From assembly GCA_032629725.1 (NCBI GenBank), contig JAFEVB010000004.1, positions 496,001-560,000 of the forward strand: a DNA stretch of 64,000 bases, written 5' to 3'. The notes below the pieces were generated by a model. It had not been told where the DNA came from, made no database searches, and saw nothing but the letters and a program-made list of their open reading frames with translations. The DNA comes from Gremmenia infestans. Lineage: Eukaryota; Ascomycota; Leotiomycetes; Helotiales; Hamatocanthoscyphaceae. The position numbers and the translations under genes were made by a program. Below are positions 1 through 11,149 of the stretch, piece after piece. How positions within the stretch are numbered: the first letter of the stretch is position 1; each line of letters starts with the position of its first letter.

Positions 1-1864
1 GCATCATGCCGCTCCCGACCTCAAGTGTGTATTAATATATTCAACACTAGAAATAGCTTCACAAACCGAGACAAGGTCTGGACACTGGACATCGGAAGTC
101 ATTTCTGAAACCCGTACCAAATTATCGGAATCAGGAACGCGAGAAACACGCGCATCATTTTCAGACGTCTCTCGGGACCTTTCCACGCATAAGGTAGGCT
201 CGTCCGGCGGTGGATGAGCGAATCTAGGAACCAAACCACTCAGTCGGGAACAGATCTCAACGTCGCAGCATCATTTGCTAGATCGATCATCTTGTTATTG
301 GGGCCCTTTCTTACCTCCGTACTTTCTTATCAGAACCATCATGTAAACATTTGCGGGCCTCCTATTCAAAAGCCTCCGGTTTGCATAAGTCGCACGATGA
401 TGTTATTGCCGCACCCGCATCCCACACCACATTCTTCCCTCTAGACGTGCGCCTTCCCGCCAAGACCGGCGTTGCTTCGTACGGCTACTACGATCGTATT
501 AATAAGCCACAAAGAGTGCCGTCAAAGTTCAAAGTAACTAACGTCGGTCTCAGGTTCAGATTCCTCCAAAGTAATAAGTATTTAATTGAACAAGCCATAT
601 TATTTCGCCGCTTTTGTCATCCACCGAAAGCTCGTTCTCTATTCTGCACCTGCCCTCTTTATCTTTTCTTATCGATCGCTTATGAAAGGAAGCTCCTCAC
701 AACGGCACGTGCATGCATATCTACCTAATTAGTAATTGAGCCAGAACCAGGCGTATCGTTGAACCTCCGGCCTTTTCCATTATTTATTGAAAGCTATGAA
801 TCTCATGTCAGTGCGTGAGAAGGGTTGTCCTTGTCATTTACTCCGCAAACCTTGATAGTGGAAGCGTTCCTGACAAGGGCATACCCGGTACTGGTACCCA
901 ATGTCAACCCAATGTCATCACTGTTCCTGAGTCGTGCTCGGCGGCTTTCCGAAGACTAAGTTCCATTATGAATCTCAAAATATATACATATATAAAAATA
1001 TAAAAAAAGGCGTTGGCTGCAGTGAGAATGTTTATCTCAGCCTTCAATTTGTTGATTTTCTTTTTCCGTACTTCGAATGCCTAATAAATTGCGAAATACG
1101 GTCATAGACACTGTATACAATTTAAGATCGAGTTTCGAAAATGGCAAGAGCAAGTGATGAGGGGAAGAAGTAACCTCAGCTCCCTTCCAGTACGATACGG
1201 CATTTGTCACGGAACCTACAATCTCCAAACGCGTTGCGGGGTTCAATAGTGTCTGGTCGCTGCAATAATTGCATATAAATCTACGGGGAAGAAGGCAGGG
1301 GGATGCCAGCAAACAAGGTTTCTGGCCAATGCCGGGTGTTGATAACAGAGTTTTTGATGCTGTACCGTTACTACCGGGAGGTAAATACTCGGACCAAGAG
1401 CTTTGACTGAACTGATGAGCTAAAGCTATCGATACTTATGAACCAGGATGTATCAAACTCTCATATATTAGTATGTCTTTATGTAGTTTAATCCATTTGA
1501 TTGATAAGACACTTGTAATCCTTCGAAGATTGATGCATGTATTAGCCATGTCTTTCTGGTGAGGCTTCAGAAGCCGTTTCTTCATATTCCATCTAGGCTC
1601 GTCAACGAGCTATACCATTCTCGGATCTGAAATCCAAATTGACGGCTGAGGGATGTATACCCAACTTTTCACTGCTACTGTAGACAGATCAGCTCTAGTT
1701 TGTATTTGGTCATTTGATACAAGCGAGGTATATGCTGCCTAGATGCAACCCTCAAGTAGGCTCTCAGGCCACCTATCAACTACATTTTGCTTTCCTCGAA
1801 TCTCAATTCCCTGGTCTATTTATTTAAATCTTAATAGTCATGCCACTCATCGAATTTTCATGGC
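1..1864. other. Intergenic, no supported gene
   Basis: I see no coding region that I can support here. Short open frames on both strands (for example 351-728 on +, 1037-1312 on -) have no recognisable motif and no convincing splice continuation. A minus-strand frame open from 234 to the window edge could be the end of a gene lying outside, but it has no recognisable domain. The stretch next to 1865 is the 3' flank of the oxidoreductase gene. Confidence 0.6.
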
Positions 1865-3359
1865 TCATACTTCTGATCCTGGGAATAATGGCCCGTCAAC
1901 GCCATCCCATATCCGAGAAACAGCCACGTCTGGCTCTTTCCCAAGTCCTCTCAGTGAGGCAAGCTGGAGGAGCTGTAATACCGTGCCGGAAAGAGGAAGG
2001 GGGTATTTCAGCTGTTGGGCTGCCTCGATTGATACTTTCTATCACTTTATCAGCAACATGGATTGCACAACCAACTCAAAAATCACACGTACCAATTCAG
2101 CGATAACTTGATCAACAGTCTTTTTGGATGTCCACTTTCCACCCAGTAGCTGGGGAATACGATCCTTGTACATGAAGCTTGTCCCAGCAGCACCGACACA
2201 AATATCGAATAGTTGTTGAGGTTGCAGACCAACTTTAGCTCCAAGAGTCGTAGCTTCAATAGCTGCCACGAGATGGACAGCCTCCATAAGTTTGGCAACC
2301 AGTTCTAGCTTCGAAACATCCTTTGAATTTGTCGTTGCTAAAGAGGTTTGCTCCAGGACCAGATTTTGTTGGTCGGTGGGAAGAAATATCTTGACGACTT
2401 CAGCATCGTCTTTAGCTCCATAGCCAGCGCTGAAACCCGTCACGAAAACCTGTTCCGCAGCTGAAGAAAGGAAGAGAGGTAAGCCCGCTGCCCTCCCACC
2501 AGTAGTAATGATGCCCTATCACAATCAACATCAGCTCAAGCCTTCCCTCCCTTCAAACATCAACCAAACTCACAATATCCTTAACAAAGTTATTCAGCGC
2601 CGAATAAATCTTCTTATCATCCACCAGCATATGCGGCGTCCTATTCCCAAACATCCAACTATTACCCTCACCCTTCTGCAGCTCCTCAAAAGCCCACTGA
2701 GTATTAAGGCCCAACCGCGCCGCGAATCCCATCGCCTCACACGCCGCCACAACATGAATGCCCGCCAACACCTGATGCACCATCTTCACATTCGTCCCCG
2801 CTCCCAAGCCCCCCTCAATAATCCACAGATTGCTCCCCGCCATCGCCTCCAACACCGGTCGCGCAGCCCGCACATCCGCCTCGGCCCCCGCTGCAAAAAT
2901 ACTCAACGTCCCGTCAGCAGCCCGCACTGTACCGCCCGACACTGGCGCATCGATCACAGCTACATCGTCCCTGCCCACCGCATCTAGCCTCTGCCTCACG
3001 ATGCCCGCGTGGTCTGGGGGCGTCGTGGAGCACAATATTACCAGTGCTCCTTTCTCCAACGCCGTTGCTGCGCTTATACCCTTACTTTCACTAGTCCCTG
3101 TATCTGTACCTGTGCTCTCGTCAAATAAACAGGACAGGATCTGAGCGGCGCTGGTAACCATAAAGACTACGTATTTGGCTCCCTTTACTGCTTCTACTGG
3201 CGTCTGCGCTGTGTGTCCGCCGGCGGCTGTGAAGCGCGAGAGCGTCGGGGCCCAGACGTCGAAGCCGGTGGTGTGGGGGAAGCTGTGGAGGAGGTTGGTG
3301 GCCATGCCGAAGCCCATGGCTCCGAGGCCTAGGAAGGCTACTTTGGCGGGATCTGACAT
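1865..3359 (-). CDS. Duplicated 3-hydroxyisobutyrate dehydrogenase-like oxidoreductase
   Basis: Three exons join in frame: 3359-2574, 2515-2093 and 2038-1865, giving about 460 aa. The introns are 58 nt (GTGAGT...GATAG) and 54 nt (GTACGT...GATAG), both phase 0. The N-terminus has the Rossmann motif GLGAMG (residues 11-16) of the 6-phosphogluconate/3-hydroxyisobutyrate dehydrogenase superfamily, followed by the GAGTNVKMVHQ segment with the presumed catalytic lysine. A second copy of the helical C-terminal domain follows (motif KLMEAVHLVAAIEATTLG), so the protein is an NAD-binding domain plus two tandem NAD_binding_11-like domains. That is about 1.5 times the usual 300 aa of the family. Family members oxidise beta-hydroxyacids with NAD(P); L-threonate-type enzymes are the closest fungal comparison I can suggest. 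The substrate cannot be read from the sequence. Start chosen at the ATG directly before the Rossmann fold. Confidence 0.85.
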
Positions 3360-4424
3360 TTTAAGGGGTATTTTGTGGATTAGGGATTTAAGAGTAAGTT
3401 AGTTGATGAGACTTGAGACTTGAGTTGATATACTTGTAAATGAATGTCTCGAAAGAGGTGGGGGCGGGGTAAAGAGGGGTATTTATTTGTCCAGGCCTTT
3501 GATCGGCACCGTGAATACTACTTCAATGGAATCTCAGCTCGGAAAATATATTTGATCTTTTAAGGCTTTTTCATTATTAATACTTGTACGGAGGAGGTCT
3601 GGTAGTGAGCTCTTGGCACTGAAGAGTGGAGGGAGGTGGAGGTGTGTGGAGGTAGAGGTGGAGCTCCCCGGAAACGTCATTCTGGTGGGGCTGTCAGTTG
3701 GTACTGCTTATATGAAGTATAAGAAGTCCAGAAATGTCTGGCGGAGTTACTATAAGTGTTCGATTAATTGATTAACTGTATACTTCTAGACTTCGTCGAA
3801 TAGTCGAATATCAGGCAGTAGGAAGCGCGCAAAGCTTTTATGTCCCATAACACTCTTTCAAGTCTTTTCGGATGTCTGGAGCCGCAAGACATAGTGAAAG
3901 GCTGGTAAATGTCACCTTTGGAATCCTATACTTAATTGTTAATTAGAGATAAGATATTTTGAGCAAAGTGTTGCAGTTAAACTACAACTGAATTCTCACC
4001 ATGCCGTAGAAGATGGAGTGAGCGTGAAAGAGCCGCTAGTACGGGGGTGGGTCACCCTGTGAATCTGGAGCGGGCTACGGTCCAAGTAGTGTGATCTAGA
4101 ATCATTCAACTGCACTTCAATTGCCTGAATGCCAGAAGATACGTATCTTTGAAACATATGTCAATGACGATTCCGTATCCACCATCATTGATATCTCACT
4201 CATTGCTTGTCACGTGGGATGGAGATCTCGGCATCGCGTAGAATCCGAGATTGCGTCGCGGAAATTGGCACTTTCCCCCTTTTGATGTCACCTCGGTACG
4301 TCTGTAGATATATATTGTCATCACGGCCTTTCCACTACATATCTCGTACCCTCCTTATATTCGTCGTGTCACTCCTTCACTCAATTAATTTCCTTCTTCC
4401 TTTCACAAACTCGTGCCTCAAGTA
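3360..4424. other. Divergent promoter region
   Basis: This shared upstream region lies between the minus-strand oxidoreductase and the plus-strand elongase. Near 3600-3665 there is a G-rich, GGAGGTGGAGG-like run. No coding signal was seen. Confidence 0.5.
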
Positions 4425-5482
4425 ATGACAATGACATTCCTCGAGTCACTACCCATCCCGTCTCTCGACAGGCCTTTTGGCGTGCACCTATGGCCCCTGT
4501 TCAGCAAAGCCTTTGAGCTGGTGGCAGGCTATCCTGCCGATGACTTTAAGTTCGTTGCGGGGGAGACGCCAATGTCGACTCTAAGGGACACTTCCATCTT
4601 CGTCGCCGTTTACTACACCGTCATCTTTTCCGGCCGGGAATGGATGCGAAACCGAGAGCCCTTCAAGCTGAAGTCTCTGTTCCTGATACATAACTTCGTC
4701 CTCACGGCTGTAAGCGCAATCCTGCTTGCGCTCTTCATCGAGGAACTGCTTCCTACGGTTGTCCGAAAGGGCATTTTCTATGCCATCTGTGACCATGATG
4801 GTGGCTGGACGCAGCCCCTGGTTGTCCTCTACTACGTACGTTCGGCCTTTCATGTGAAAAATCCGGGTACACGATGCTAATATTATGACAGTTGACTTAT
4901 CTGACCAAGTATCTTGAGCTTCTCGATACTGTATTCCTGTTCCTCAAAAAGAAGCCTTTGACGTTCCTGCATTGCTACCATCACGGCGCGACGGCCGTTC
5001 TGTGCTACACCCAGCTGATTGGCCACACCTCAGTTTCATGGGTTCCCATCACTCTAAACCTAACCGTCCACGTCGTTATGTACTGGTATTATTTCCAGAG
5101 CGCTCGTGGTGTTCGCATCTCGTGGAAGGAATGGGTCACGAGACTGCAGATCGGGCAATTTGTTATCGATCTCGGCTTCGTCTACTTTGCATCCTACACG
5201 TACTTCACGTCGACCTATTTCACCTGGATGCCGCACTCGGGCCAGTGTGCTGGTGAGGAGTTCGCCGCCTTCGCAGGTATGATTATTCTCAGCTCCTACC
5301 TCGTGCTCTTCATCTCCTTCTACTTGGCTACGTACAGCAAGGAAGGAAAGCCGCCCACTGCTCGCAAGGCTCTGCGACGCATGTCACAAGCGCGCGCTCT
5401 GGACCCTCACTCTTTCGATGCCAAAGCCATGACCACCGGAGCTGGCACTGGCGATGTCTTGCCCCGGTCCCGGAAGGCGTAA
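4425..5482 (+). CDS. Very-long-chain fatty acid elongase (ELO family)
   Basis: Exons 4425-4835 and 4892-5482 join phase 0 across a 56-nt intron (GTACGT...GACAG, branch TGCTAAT), giving about 333 aa, a normal length for fungal ELO proteins. The hallmark histidine box HCYHH sits at residues 164-168, after the KYLELLDTVFLFLKKK segment typical of the family. Several hydrophobic segments (LFLIHNFVLTAVSAILLALF and others) indicate a multi-pass ER membrane protein, and the C-terminus is basic. ELO enzymes are 3-ketoacyl-CoA synthases that condense malonyl-CoA with long acyl-CoA. The Elo2/Elo3 (FEN1/SUR4) type feeds C24-C26 acids to sphingolipids and is the best match by length and motif spacing. Start is the first ATG in frame; a second ATG lies two codons downstream. 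Confidence 0.92.
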
Positions 5483-6305
5483 GGGCAATCAATCAATCAA
5501 TCGTTCAAGACTTAAGAGAGACCGCGTACCAAACCCACCGTGGTTCTCTTTTGCTGGCATCTGCATGGTTTATCCCTCCAAAACTTCTGGACCTTGGTAT
5601 GGTTTATCCACGATGTGGCATTATGGCTGGATGAATTTCACGACGATCAATAAAACGCAACTGCCCGCAATTGATCAACACATACATCATCACCGATATG
5701 AGTTTTCTTTTTTCCTTCTACATGACCCGGCCCGGTAATGGAATGAATCCTGATGTAATTTTACTTTGCATATGTACTATAATGTTTGGGAAATTATGCT
5801 GGTGCTGGGATAGCTTCAGCGAAGGAGTGGACTGCGAGATCATATAAGAGATAATCCTAATAGATGAAGAATATGAAGAGTGCATTTCGCCTTTCTTTTT
5901 CTGAATCTTGTCAAGGATTCAGATCAGTGGTTCAAAGGGTATCAACGGAATTTAGAGTTGTAAGGTAGTTCGTTTTGTTACCCATTCAGCTTTGCGGTGC
6001 TTGCAAAAACCTGTCCACTGTGTGATCTAAAGATCACCCGGAAAGGTGATATTTATTTCCCTATCATGTTTTGAGAGTACCGCAGGAGAAAACTGGATTA
6101 TTCACTATTTGCAATATCTTGGAACGCGATCTCCTTGGTGTTAATCGATCTGCCCGCAACCCTTCCGATTCCCAAAGCAACGCAAATAGACATCAGGGCG
6201 GCAACAAATGGCAGTGGGTATCTGCTGGGTATCCCATTTCTAATAAACAACCTCTCCTTTCCATCCCATCCTATCCCATCCCATCAATCAGCCTCGCCCT
6301 TCGCT
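5483..6305. other. Intergenic 3' flanks
   Basis: Convergent 3' ends of the elongase (+) and the HMG-box gene (-). A CCCATCC/CCTATCC-rich short repeat lies near 6255-6290. No gene seen. Confidence 0.5.
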
Positions 6306-7787
6306 TCAGATCCCATTAACCTTTACCCCTTCCCCACCACCCAGCCCCGCCTTGACATCCACATTCACAGCACAAACCTTATACCCCGGATGCGCCACCT
6401 CATGCATACCCCTCTCAACTTCCGCCCACGCCACAAACCGCGCCTTGACCTCCTCCGACTCCAGCGCCCAGCTCTCCGCGCAAATCTGCGACACAACGGG
6501 AGGGTTGATCATGAACGCAAACCCATACTCCTTGGCTCTGTTCTGGAACGCTTTCTTGTACAGGATGAAGGAATTGATTGGTCGCTTGGTCTTGCAATTG
6601 CCGGATACTTTGGCTCGCTCTCGCTCTCGCTCGCCTTCGGCGCGTCGGACGGCGATGGGGCGGTTGACGTACGTTTCTATGTCGATGAGGGGCATGTATG
6701 TCCATTTTGCTGTGAGCGAGCTGAGGGGTTGCGAGAGCTTGGTGACGCGTTCTGGGGTCTTTGGGACGGGGAACGACTGTTTCGGGCGTTTTGGGGAGGT
6801 GGGAGGGGCTTCATGTTCCTCGTTGTGTTCGCGGCGTCGTTTAGCTGTCTGGAGTGCTAGGGCGGTCTTTTGGGTCGTGGGTGTTTCTTGCGCTGGTGTG
6901 TTTGTTGGTATTGCTGGTCTTATCATGGATAGCCTATTATCATCGTCGTCGTCATCAATGAGCATGGGTTTAAGATTGGGCGCTTTGTGGGGAGGTGCCG
7001 CCTTTGTTTTGAGGTTTGTTTCATGGGGGGTGTATTCAATAACCTGGAGACTGCTATGATTATGATTTGGCTGTCGTGTAGCTATAGCTGAGCGGAAATC
7101 GTCGTTGATCTCTGTAATCTCTTCCTCTTGAACGGAATGCTTCATGTTCCACCCAATAACCTTGTCCATCACACCTGTATTTCCCATAGCAGCAGATAGC
7201 AATAACTCTTCGAGAGCCTTTCGTGGGAATCCAGCTATGATACTCCGTGCCATAGCCTTGCATACGGGGTCTATTGGCTCGCTGCCCGGGGAAATAGGTT
7301 TCTGGCGTTGTTGCTGCTGCTGCGCTCGAGTTGGATTCACGTCGGACGATATCGTAGAAACTGGCAGTTGGATCTCTGAACGCGTCAAAGTCTGCTCTAT
7401 CGAAGGTAAAGGAGCCGGGAGGCTAGTTGTAGAAGCTGTGACATCCATGTGCTCTTTCTCGATAGTTCGCGGTGTTAAAGAGCGAGGTGCAAACGCCATA
7501 TCCCACGTCAGCTCCCCCTCCACATCCATCTTATCAATCCCAATATCCTTCTCATGTTCCAAACATCTCTCCTTTCCTTCCTTCTCCAAAACCCGTGGGC
7601 CTGGTCCTGATCCTAATTCTGCCTTCGGCTTCTCCTTAGATACACGAGATTGGCGTGACGTACGGCTCAAACTATGCCCTCCCCTCCTCGCTGTCCCTCT
7701 ACACGCTGGTTTCATACCTTGACGCGCACAGCTGGGTCGAGCGGTGCCTTGATAACCCGTTGACTTGGGCGGTGAGGATTCCAACAT
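6306..7787 (-). CDS. Divergent HMG-box (MATA_HMG-like) nuclear protein
   Basis: A single uninterrupted frame of 493 aa. The C-terminal part (about residues 395-468) matches an HMG box of the MATA/SOX class: KRPINSFILYKKAF at its start, then a tryptophan helix (CAESWALESEEVKARF) and a terminal HPGYK. HMG boxes bind the DNA minor groove and bend DNA. The rest is low complexity: a short polyglutamine run encoded by CAG repeats near 7310, an aspartate run (DDDDDD) near 6945, and many S/T/P residues, typical of fungal regulators. It is probably a transcription factor; no target is evident. It is not flanked by APN2 or SLA2, so there is no reason to call this a mating-type locus. The start is the first ATG in the frame and is not independently supported. 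Confidence 0.72.
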   Translation of the reverse strand: MLESSPPKSTGYQGTARPSCARQGMKPACRGTARRGGHSLSRTSRQSRVSKEKPKAELGSGPGPRVLEKEGKERCLEHEKDIGIDKMDVEGELTWDMAFAPRSLTPRTIEKEHMDVTASTTSLPAPLPSIEQTLTRSEIQLPVSTISSDVNPTRAQQQQQRQKPISPGSEPIDPVCKAMARSIIAGFPRKALEELLLSAAMGNTGVMDKVIGWNMKHSVQEEEITEINDDFRSAIATRQPNHNHSSLQVIEYTPHETNLKTKAAPPHKAPNLKPMLIDDDDDDNRLSMIRPAIPTNTPAQETPTTQKTALALQTAKRRREHNEEHEAPPTSPKRPKQSFPVPKTPERVTKLSQPLSSLTAKWTYMPLIDIETYVNRPIAVRRAEGERERERAKVSGNCKTKRPINSFILYKKAFQNRAKEYGFAFMINPPVVSQICAESWALESEEVKARFVAWAEVERGMHEVAHPGYKVCAVNVDVKAGLGGGEGVKVNGI

Positions 7788-8487
7788 GAAGGATCGTGGG
7801 GCATTGGTGAAGAGCGGTGGGTGCTGATGGTGTGTTTGGTCTGCAGAGAGTGAAGGAAGTAAAACTTGGTGTTTACGAGATAAGGTAGGTACGTGCTGAA
7901 TGAAGCTTAAATAAAGTCTTATCGGTGAAAGACTGAAACATCAAACGTCAAGCGGCGCTGCCGTGTTCATGTCAAGTAGTACAAAGCTAGATTTAGCGGC
8001 CGTTGGCAGCCTAAGGTGCCACCCCACCCCACCTTACCTTTATGAGATCATGACGTTAATGCACTGGTTCTAGATCTTTTGCAATTTGATACGTAGACTC
8101 TTTATATGTGATCTAGCACTGTATATGACCATGATACTAGGTAAAGTCAATAACTCGGATGTATTTTCTAAAAGAGAGGTGTTTATGGATGCGGCACCGA
8201 AACGTGGGGCGGATGCGTTCGGAATTTGAGGAAAAATGCGCTGGTCCTGTACCAGCGATTACACTGAAAACGGGCGGACAACAAAGTACCTTTATAAGCA
8301 CGCCTTCTATACTCCAGTGGTTATCCAAGCATTCAACATCCATCACATCGTCGTCTCATTTTCCAATCATCTTACAATTTCATCTCATGCGATTCTTAAA
8401 CTCTAAACTTTGAGTCTTTGTAATTCATTAATGGACACTCAGATTTGATCTCACATGAAAGTCGTAACATAAGCTTATATTAAAAGC
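7788..8487. other. Intergenic
   Basis: Upstream of the HMG-box gene and downstream of the hydrolase gene. Short open frames on both strands around 8137-8413 lack motifs. Nothing else seen. Confidence 0.5.
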
Positions 8488-9480
8488 TCACCCAAACATA
8501 TCCTTCAAACTCTCCACCGCAACCCTATACGCCTCATCCCTCTGCCTAGTCATCCTCCCCCAGCTTGGCCATTTATCCCACCCATGAACAACCCCCGGAA
8601 CCGTATACCCACTAATCACGCTCCCCATTCCCCTTAGCCGTTCCCTAAATGCCTCCCCCTCCCCAAGCAATCCATCACCCCAACACGTAACAAAACAAAC
8701 CTTCCCCGGCAACGCCTCCTTCAGCAACACCTCATCCGCCAATCCAGGGCTCAATAACGGACTCCTCATATCGGCAGGCTTGGGGTAGAGATACGACTCG
8801 TCAAAGACGCCAAACATCCATTTAGGCACCCCAATTGGCTTAGCATTCGGATTCGAAGCCGCCCTCTCAGCACGTGAACGCGTCCAGTCAACAGCCGGAT
8901 AAAAAGCCACGATTCCCACAAGCTTGCCCAGCTCAACTTCAGCAATCCGGTCTTCGGCTTTCAATCGAGCTATTTCCTGGTGCAGGCGTATGGGAGCCGT
9001 GAAGCTGTAATTCCCACCTGCTGAAAAGCCCGAAAAGGCGGTGCGGGATACATCGAGGTGGAGAGAGTCGGCATTAGCCCACAGATACAGGATAGCTGAT
9101 ACACAGTCCTCGATTCCTGTTGGAAAGGGGTGTCGAGGCGCAAGACGGTAATCTACGCTTACGACTAGACACTCGGTTTTCTGCAACACAGCAGTGGCCC
9201 ATCGTGCGTCATCAGCTGCATTACCGATGCTGTAGCCGCCTCCATGGAAATTGATGAGTACGGGATACTTTTTCGTTGACTGCTGGCCGAGGTCGTAGCC
9301 AGGTGGCGTGTAGAAGAGGAGGTTGAAGGAACCGGGAACGGAACCGATGGTTGAAGGGACGCGGACGGTGAAAGAGGGGCGTTGGGGTGAAGGGGGTGAG
9401 AGATAAAGATCGCAGCAGCGGCCTATCGTTTGGAAGAAGCGGAATATGTAGGTTTTGATGTAGAGGGTGAGACGTGACAT
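8488..9480 (-). CDS. Alpha/beta hydrolase, hormone-sensitive-lipase (fold-3) type
   Basis: A single-exon frame of 330 aa. The oxyanion-hole motif HGGG is at residues 79-82. The nucleophile elbow GFSAGG (Ser153) differs slightly from the usual GDSAGG. The candidate acid is Asp268 (CWGDGLL) and the candidate histidine is His298 (VVHGW). The segment VVSVDYRLAPRHPFP between them is characteristic of the HSL/arylacetamide-deacetylase family. These enzymes hydrolyse carboxyl esters of small or medium acyl substrates; in fungi many sit beside specialised-metabolism genes, but no such cluster is visible here. The N-terminus (LYIKTYIFRFFQTIG) is hydrophobic and could be a short anchor. The start is the only ATG that gives a full-length domain. 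Confidence 0.85.
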   Translation of the reverse strand: MSRLTLYIKTYIFRFFQTIGRCCDLYLSPPSPQRPSFTVRVPSTIGSVPGSFNLLFYTPPGYDLGQQSTKKYPVLINFHGGGYSIGNAADDARWATAVLQKTECLVVSVDYRLAPRHPFPTGIEDCVSAILYLWANADSLHLDVSRTAFSGFSAGGNYSFTAPIRLHQEIARLKAEDRIAEVELGKLVGIVAFYPAVDWTRSRAERAASNPNAKPIGVPKWMFGVFDESYLYPKPADMRSPLLSPGLADEVLLKEALPGKVCFVTCWGDGLLGEGEAFRERLRGMGSVISGYTVPGVVHGWDKWPSWGRMTRQRDEAYRVAVESLKDMFG

Positions 9481-11149
9481 TTTGTAGCTGTTAATGGATG
9501 TCCGAATCTGATGACGCGTTGAATTGAGCTTGGCTGGCTGTGGGCAGCATAAGCGAAGGTTAAAGATATAGATAGAAGTTTTTATCCTGACCCGAAGCTT
9601 TATAGAGACTATCTAAGCAGCCAAGTTTGCGTGGATGTAGTCGCTATTGTATAGAGTGTGGAGAATATATTGGAGGATGTGAAACAGATAAGCTTGTAGA
9701 TCGAAGGGGGCCTAGGGGAAAGGGGAGAGTAAAGCGAGCCAATCAGGCCCCGAGAAATTCAAGTTGACTGCATATTGAACTATTTCAGGAGTACCTATCT
9801 ATACCCTTTTGAGATTTCTACTAGAAAAGCGCTACATTACTATCTAGAGAATAACACTAAGTAGAAAACAGCTACTAGAAAATAGAAGATAAAAGATATT
9901 TGCTGAAAGTTATCTACTAGGAGATATTTATTAGAAGAAGCTGTACGCTTTAGTATAAAAGTAAAATCAAGGCTATTTAATACTTTTAGTCTACTATTAG
10001 TACTACGTAGTGCACTTTTCTAGCCCAGTAATTTGCGTTCTTAGCTCAGACGTTGACTATGATGCTATGAATTTGTAAAAGTTCTTTGCTTATAGGAGAG
10101 GTTCACTTGTAGCATAGGCGTAGACTGTAGCTATAAGGGGGAGGTTCACTGGCGCTCAATTAAGTGGTGCAGATTGTAGGTGTAGAATGCTCTGCTGGAG
10201 CTGATTGCTTTTGTGGAGCATTTGGAGCTGCAATTGCTGCTGGAGTGCGAATAGCAATGATGATTGGAACTGGGGTCAAAGGGGCTTAAGCGAGGGACCT
10301 TCCTCTTCCTCTTGTTTAACATTTGGGGAATGGCCAATATTTGTCCCACGGCTAAGCACTGGATTTCAAATGTCCCCCGTTGTTTGAGGGATGGAAAAGA
10401 GAAACAATTGGAATGGTTGCTCCGGCATGAAAGATGATAGGGAGGAGCGGAGCGGAGCAGATAATGTCGAAAGAGGAGAGTTCTATCCGCTGCGCCGAAG
10501 AGATACCTGGCAGGAGAACTGAGTGATGGGTGGATGGAGGAGTAGTTATTATTGACTCTATTCCGAACATTGTTATGATTTGTCGCAGAAAGCTATTGAG
10601 CCAAAACAACAATAAAGGCATCTTTCGCGAATAGGACCAATTTCTTTGCTCTTTACGGAAAGAGACTGACTAGCTTTAATATATGCAGAATAGCGGCACG
10701 TGATTTGACGCGGAAGAAAGATGATCCTTGCACCGATTGGCTAGAGCTGATTTCCCTGATAGTTTAGAATCCCCTCCAAGCAGCTTCTGGTCGCGAGATA
10801 GTACGCTGTCAAGGCTCATCTACTCCGTAGATTCGTACTTGCGATTCCGCGTCGATCTTTTTCTTCCGCAGCAGCCTCGACATTCTTCTTTTCTCTACAG
10901 CGGTTCTTTTAATGAGGCCTGTTAGGACCTAGATTATTTGATGAGACTTTTGATACCCTCTCTTCATCTTCGCAATAATCAATTCGATTGCTCTATTCAG
11001 CCTTCTCACAGCCTTCATTACAATCAGCAATATCAACGCCCCACACAACCACCACTTTGCGCGAAGAGATCTTGCCACAGATACCTCCTCCCTCTTGCGC
11101 ATGAAGCCTCTTTCTTGAAAGGGCTTGCGCCATTGCGAATGTCGCTGTC
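9481..11149. other. Intergenic with AT-rich RIP-like stretch
   Basis: Long gene-free region between the hydrolase (-) and TRA1 (+). The central part, about 9780-10140, is AT-rich and full of CTA/TAG trinucleotides, unlike its neighbours. The part next to TRA1 contains pyrimidine-rich leader-like sequence. No supported coding region. Confidence 0.55.
9780..10140. repeat. AT-rich, TpA-rich relic (RIP-like)
   Basis: A stretch dominated by CTA, TAG and TTA trinucleotides with almost no CpG or long GC runs, flanked by sequence of ordinary composition. This is what repeat-induced point mutation leaves of an old transposon in Pezizomycotina. A phrase close to TATAGGAGAGGTTCACT occurs at about 10093-10109 and again, slightly changed, at about 10131-10150. 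No open frame or terminal repeat survives, so the family of the element cannot be named. Confidence 0.4.

Noticed and set aside
4..234. Minus-strand frame running to the window edge
   Set aside because: No recognisable domain; cannot be distinguished from a chance frame without sequence to the left.
351..728. 125-codon plus-strand open frame
   Set aside because: No motif, odd composition, no splice continuation; random open frames of this size are expected in intergenic DNA.
6135..7059. Long plus-strand frames opposite the HMG-box gene
   Set aside because: They are antisense shadows; the minus strand carries the HMG box.
10352..10621. Minus-strand frame upstream of TRA1
   Set aside because: No motif and low-complexity hydrophobic translation.
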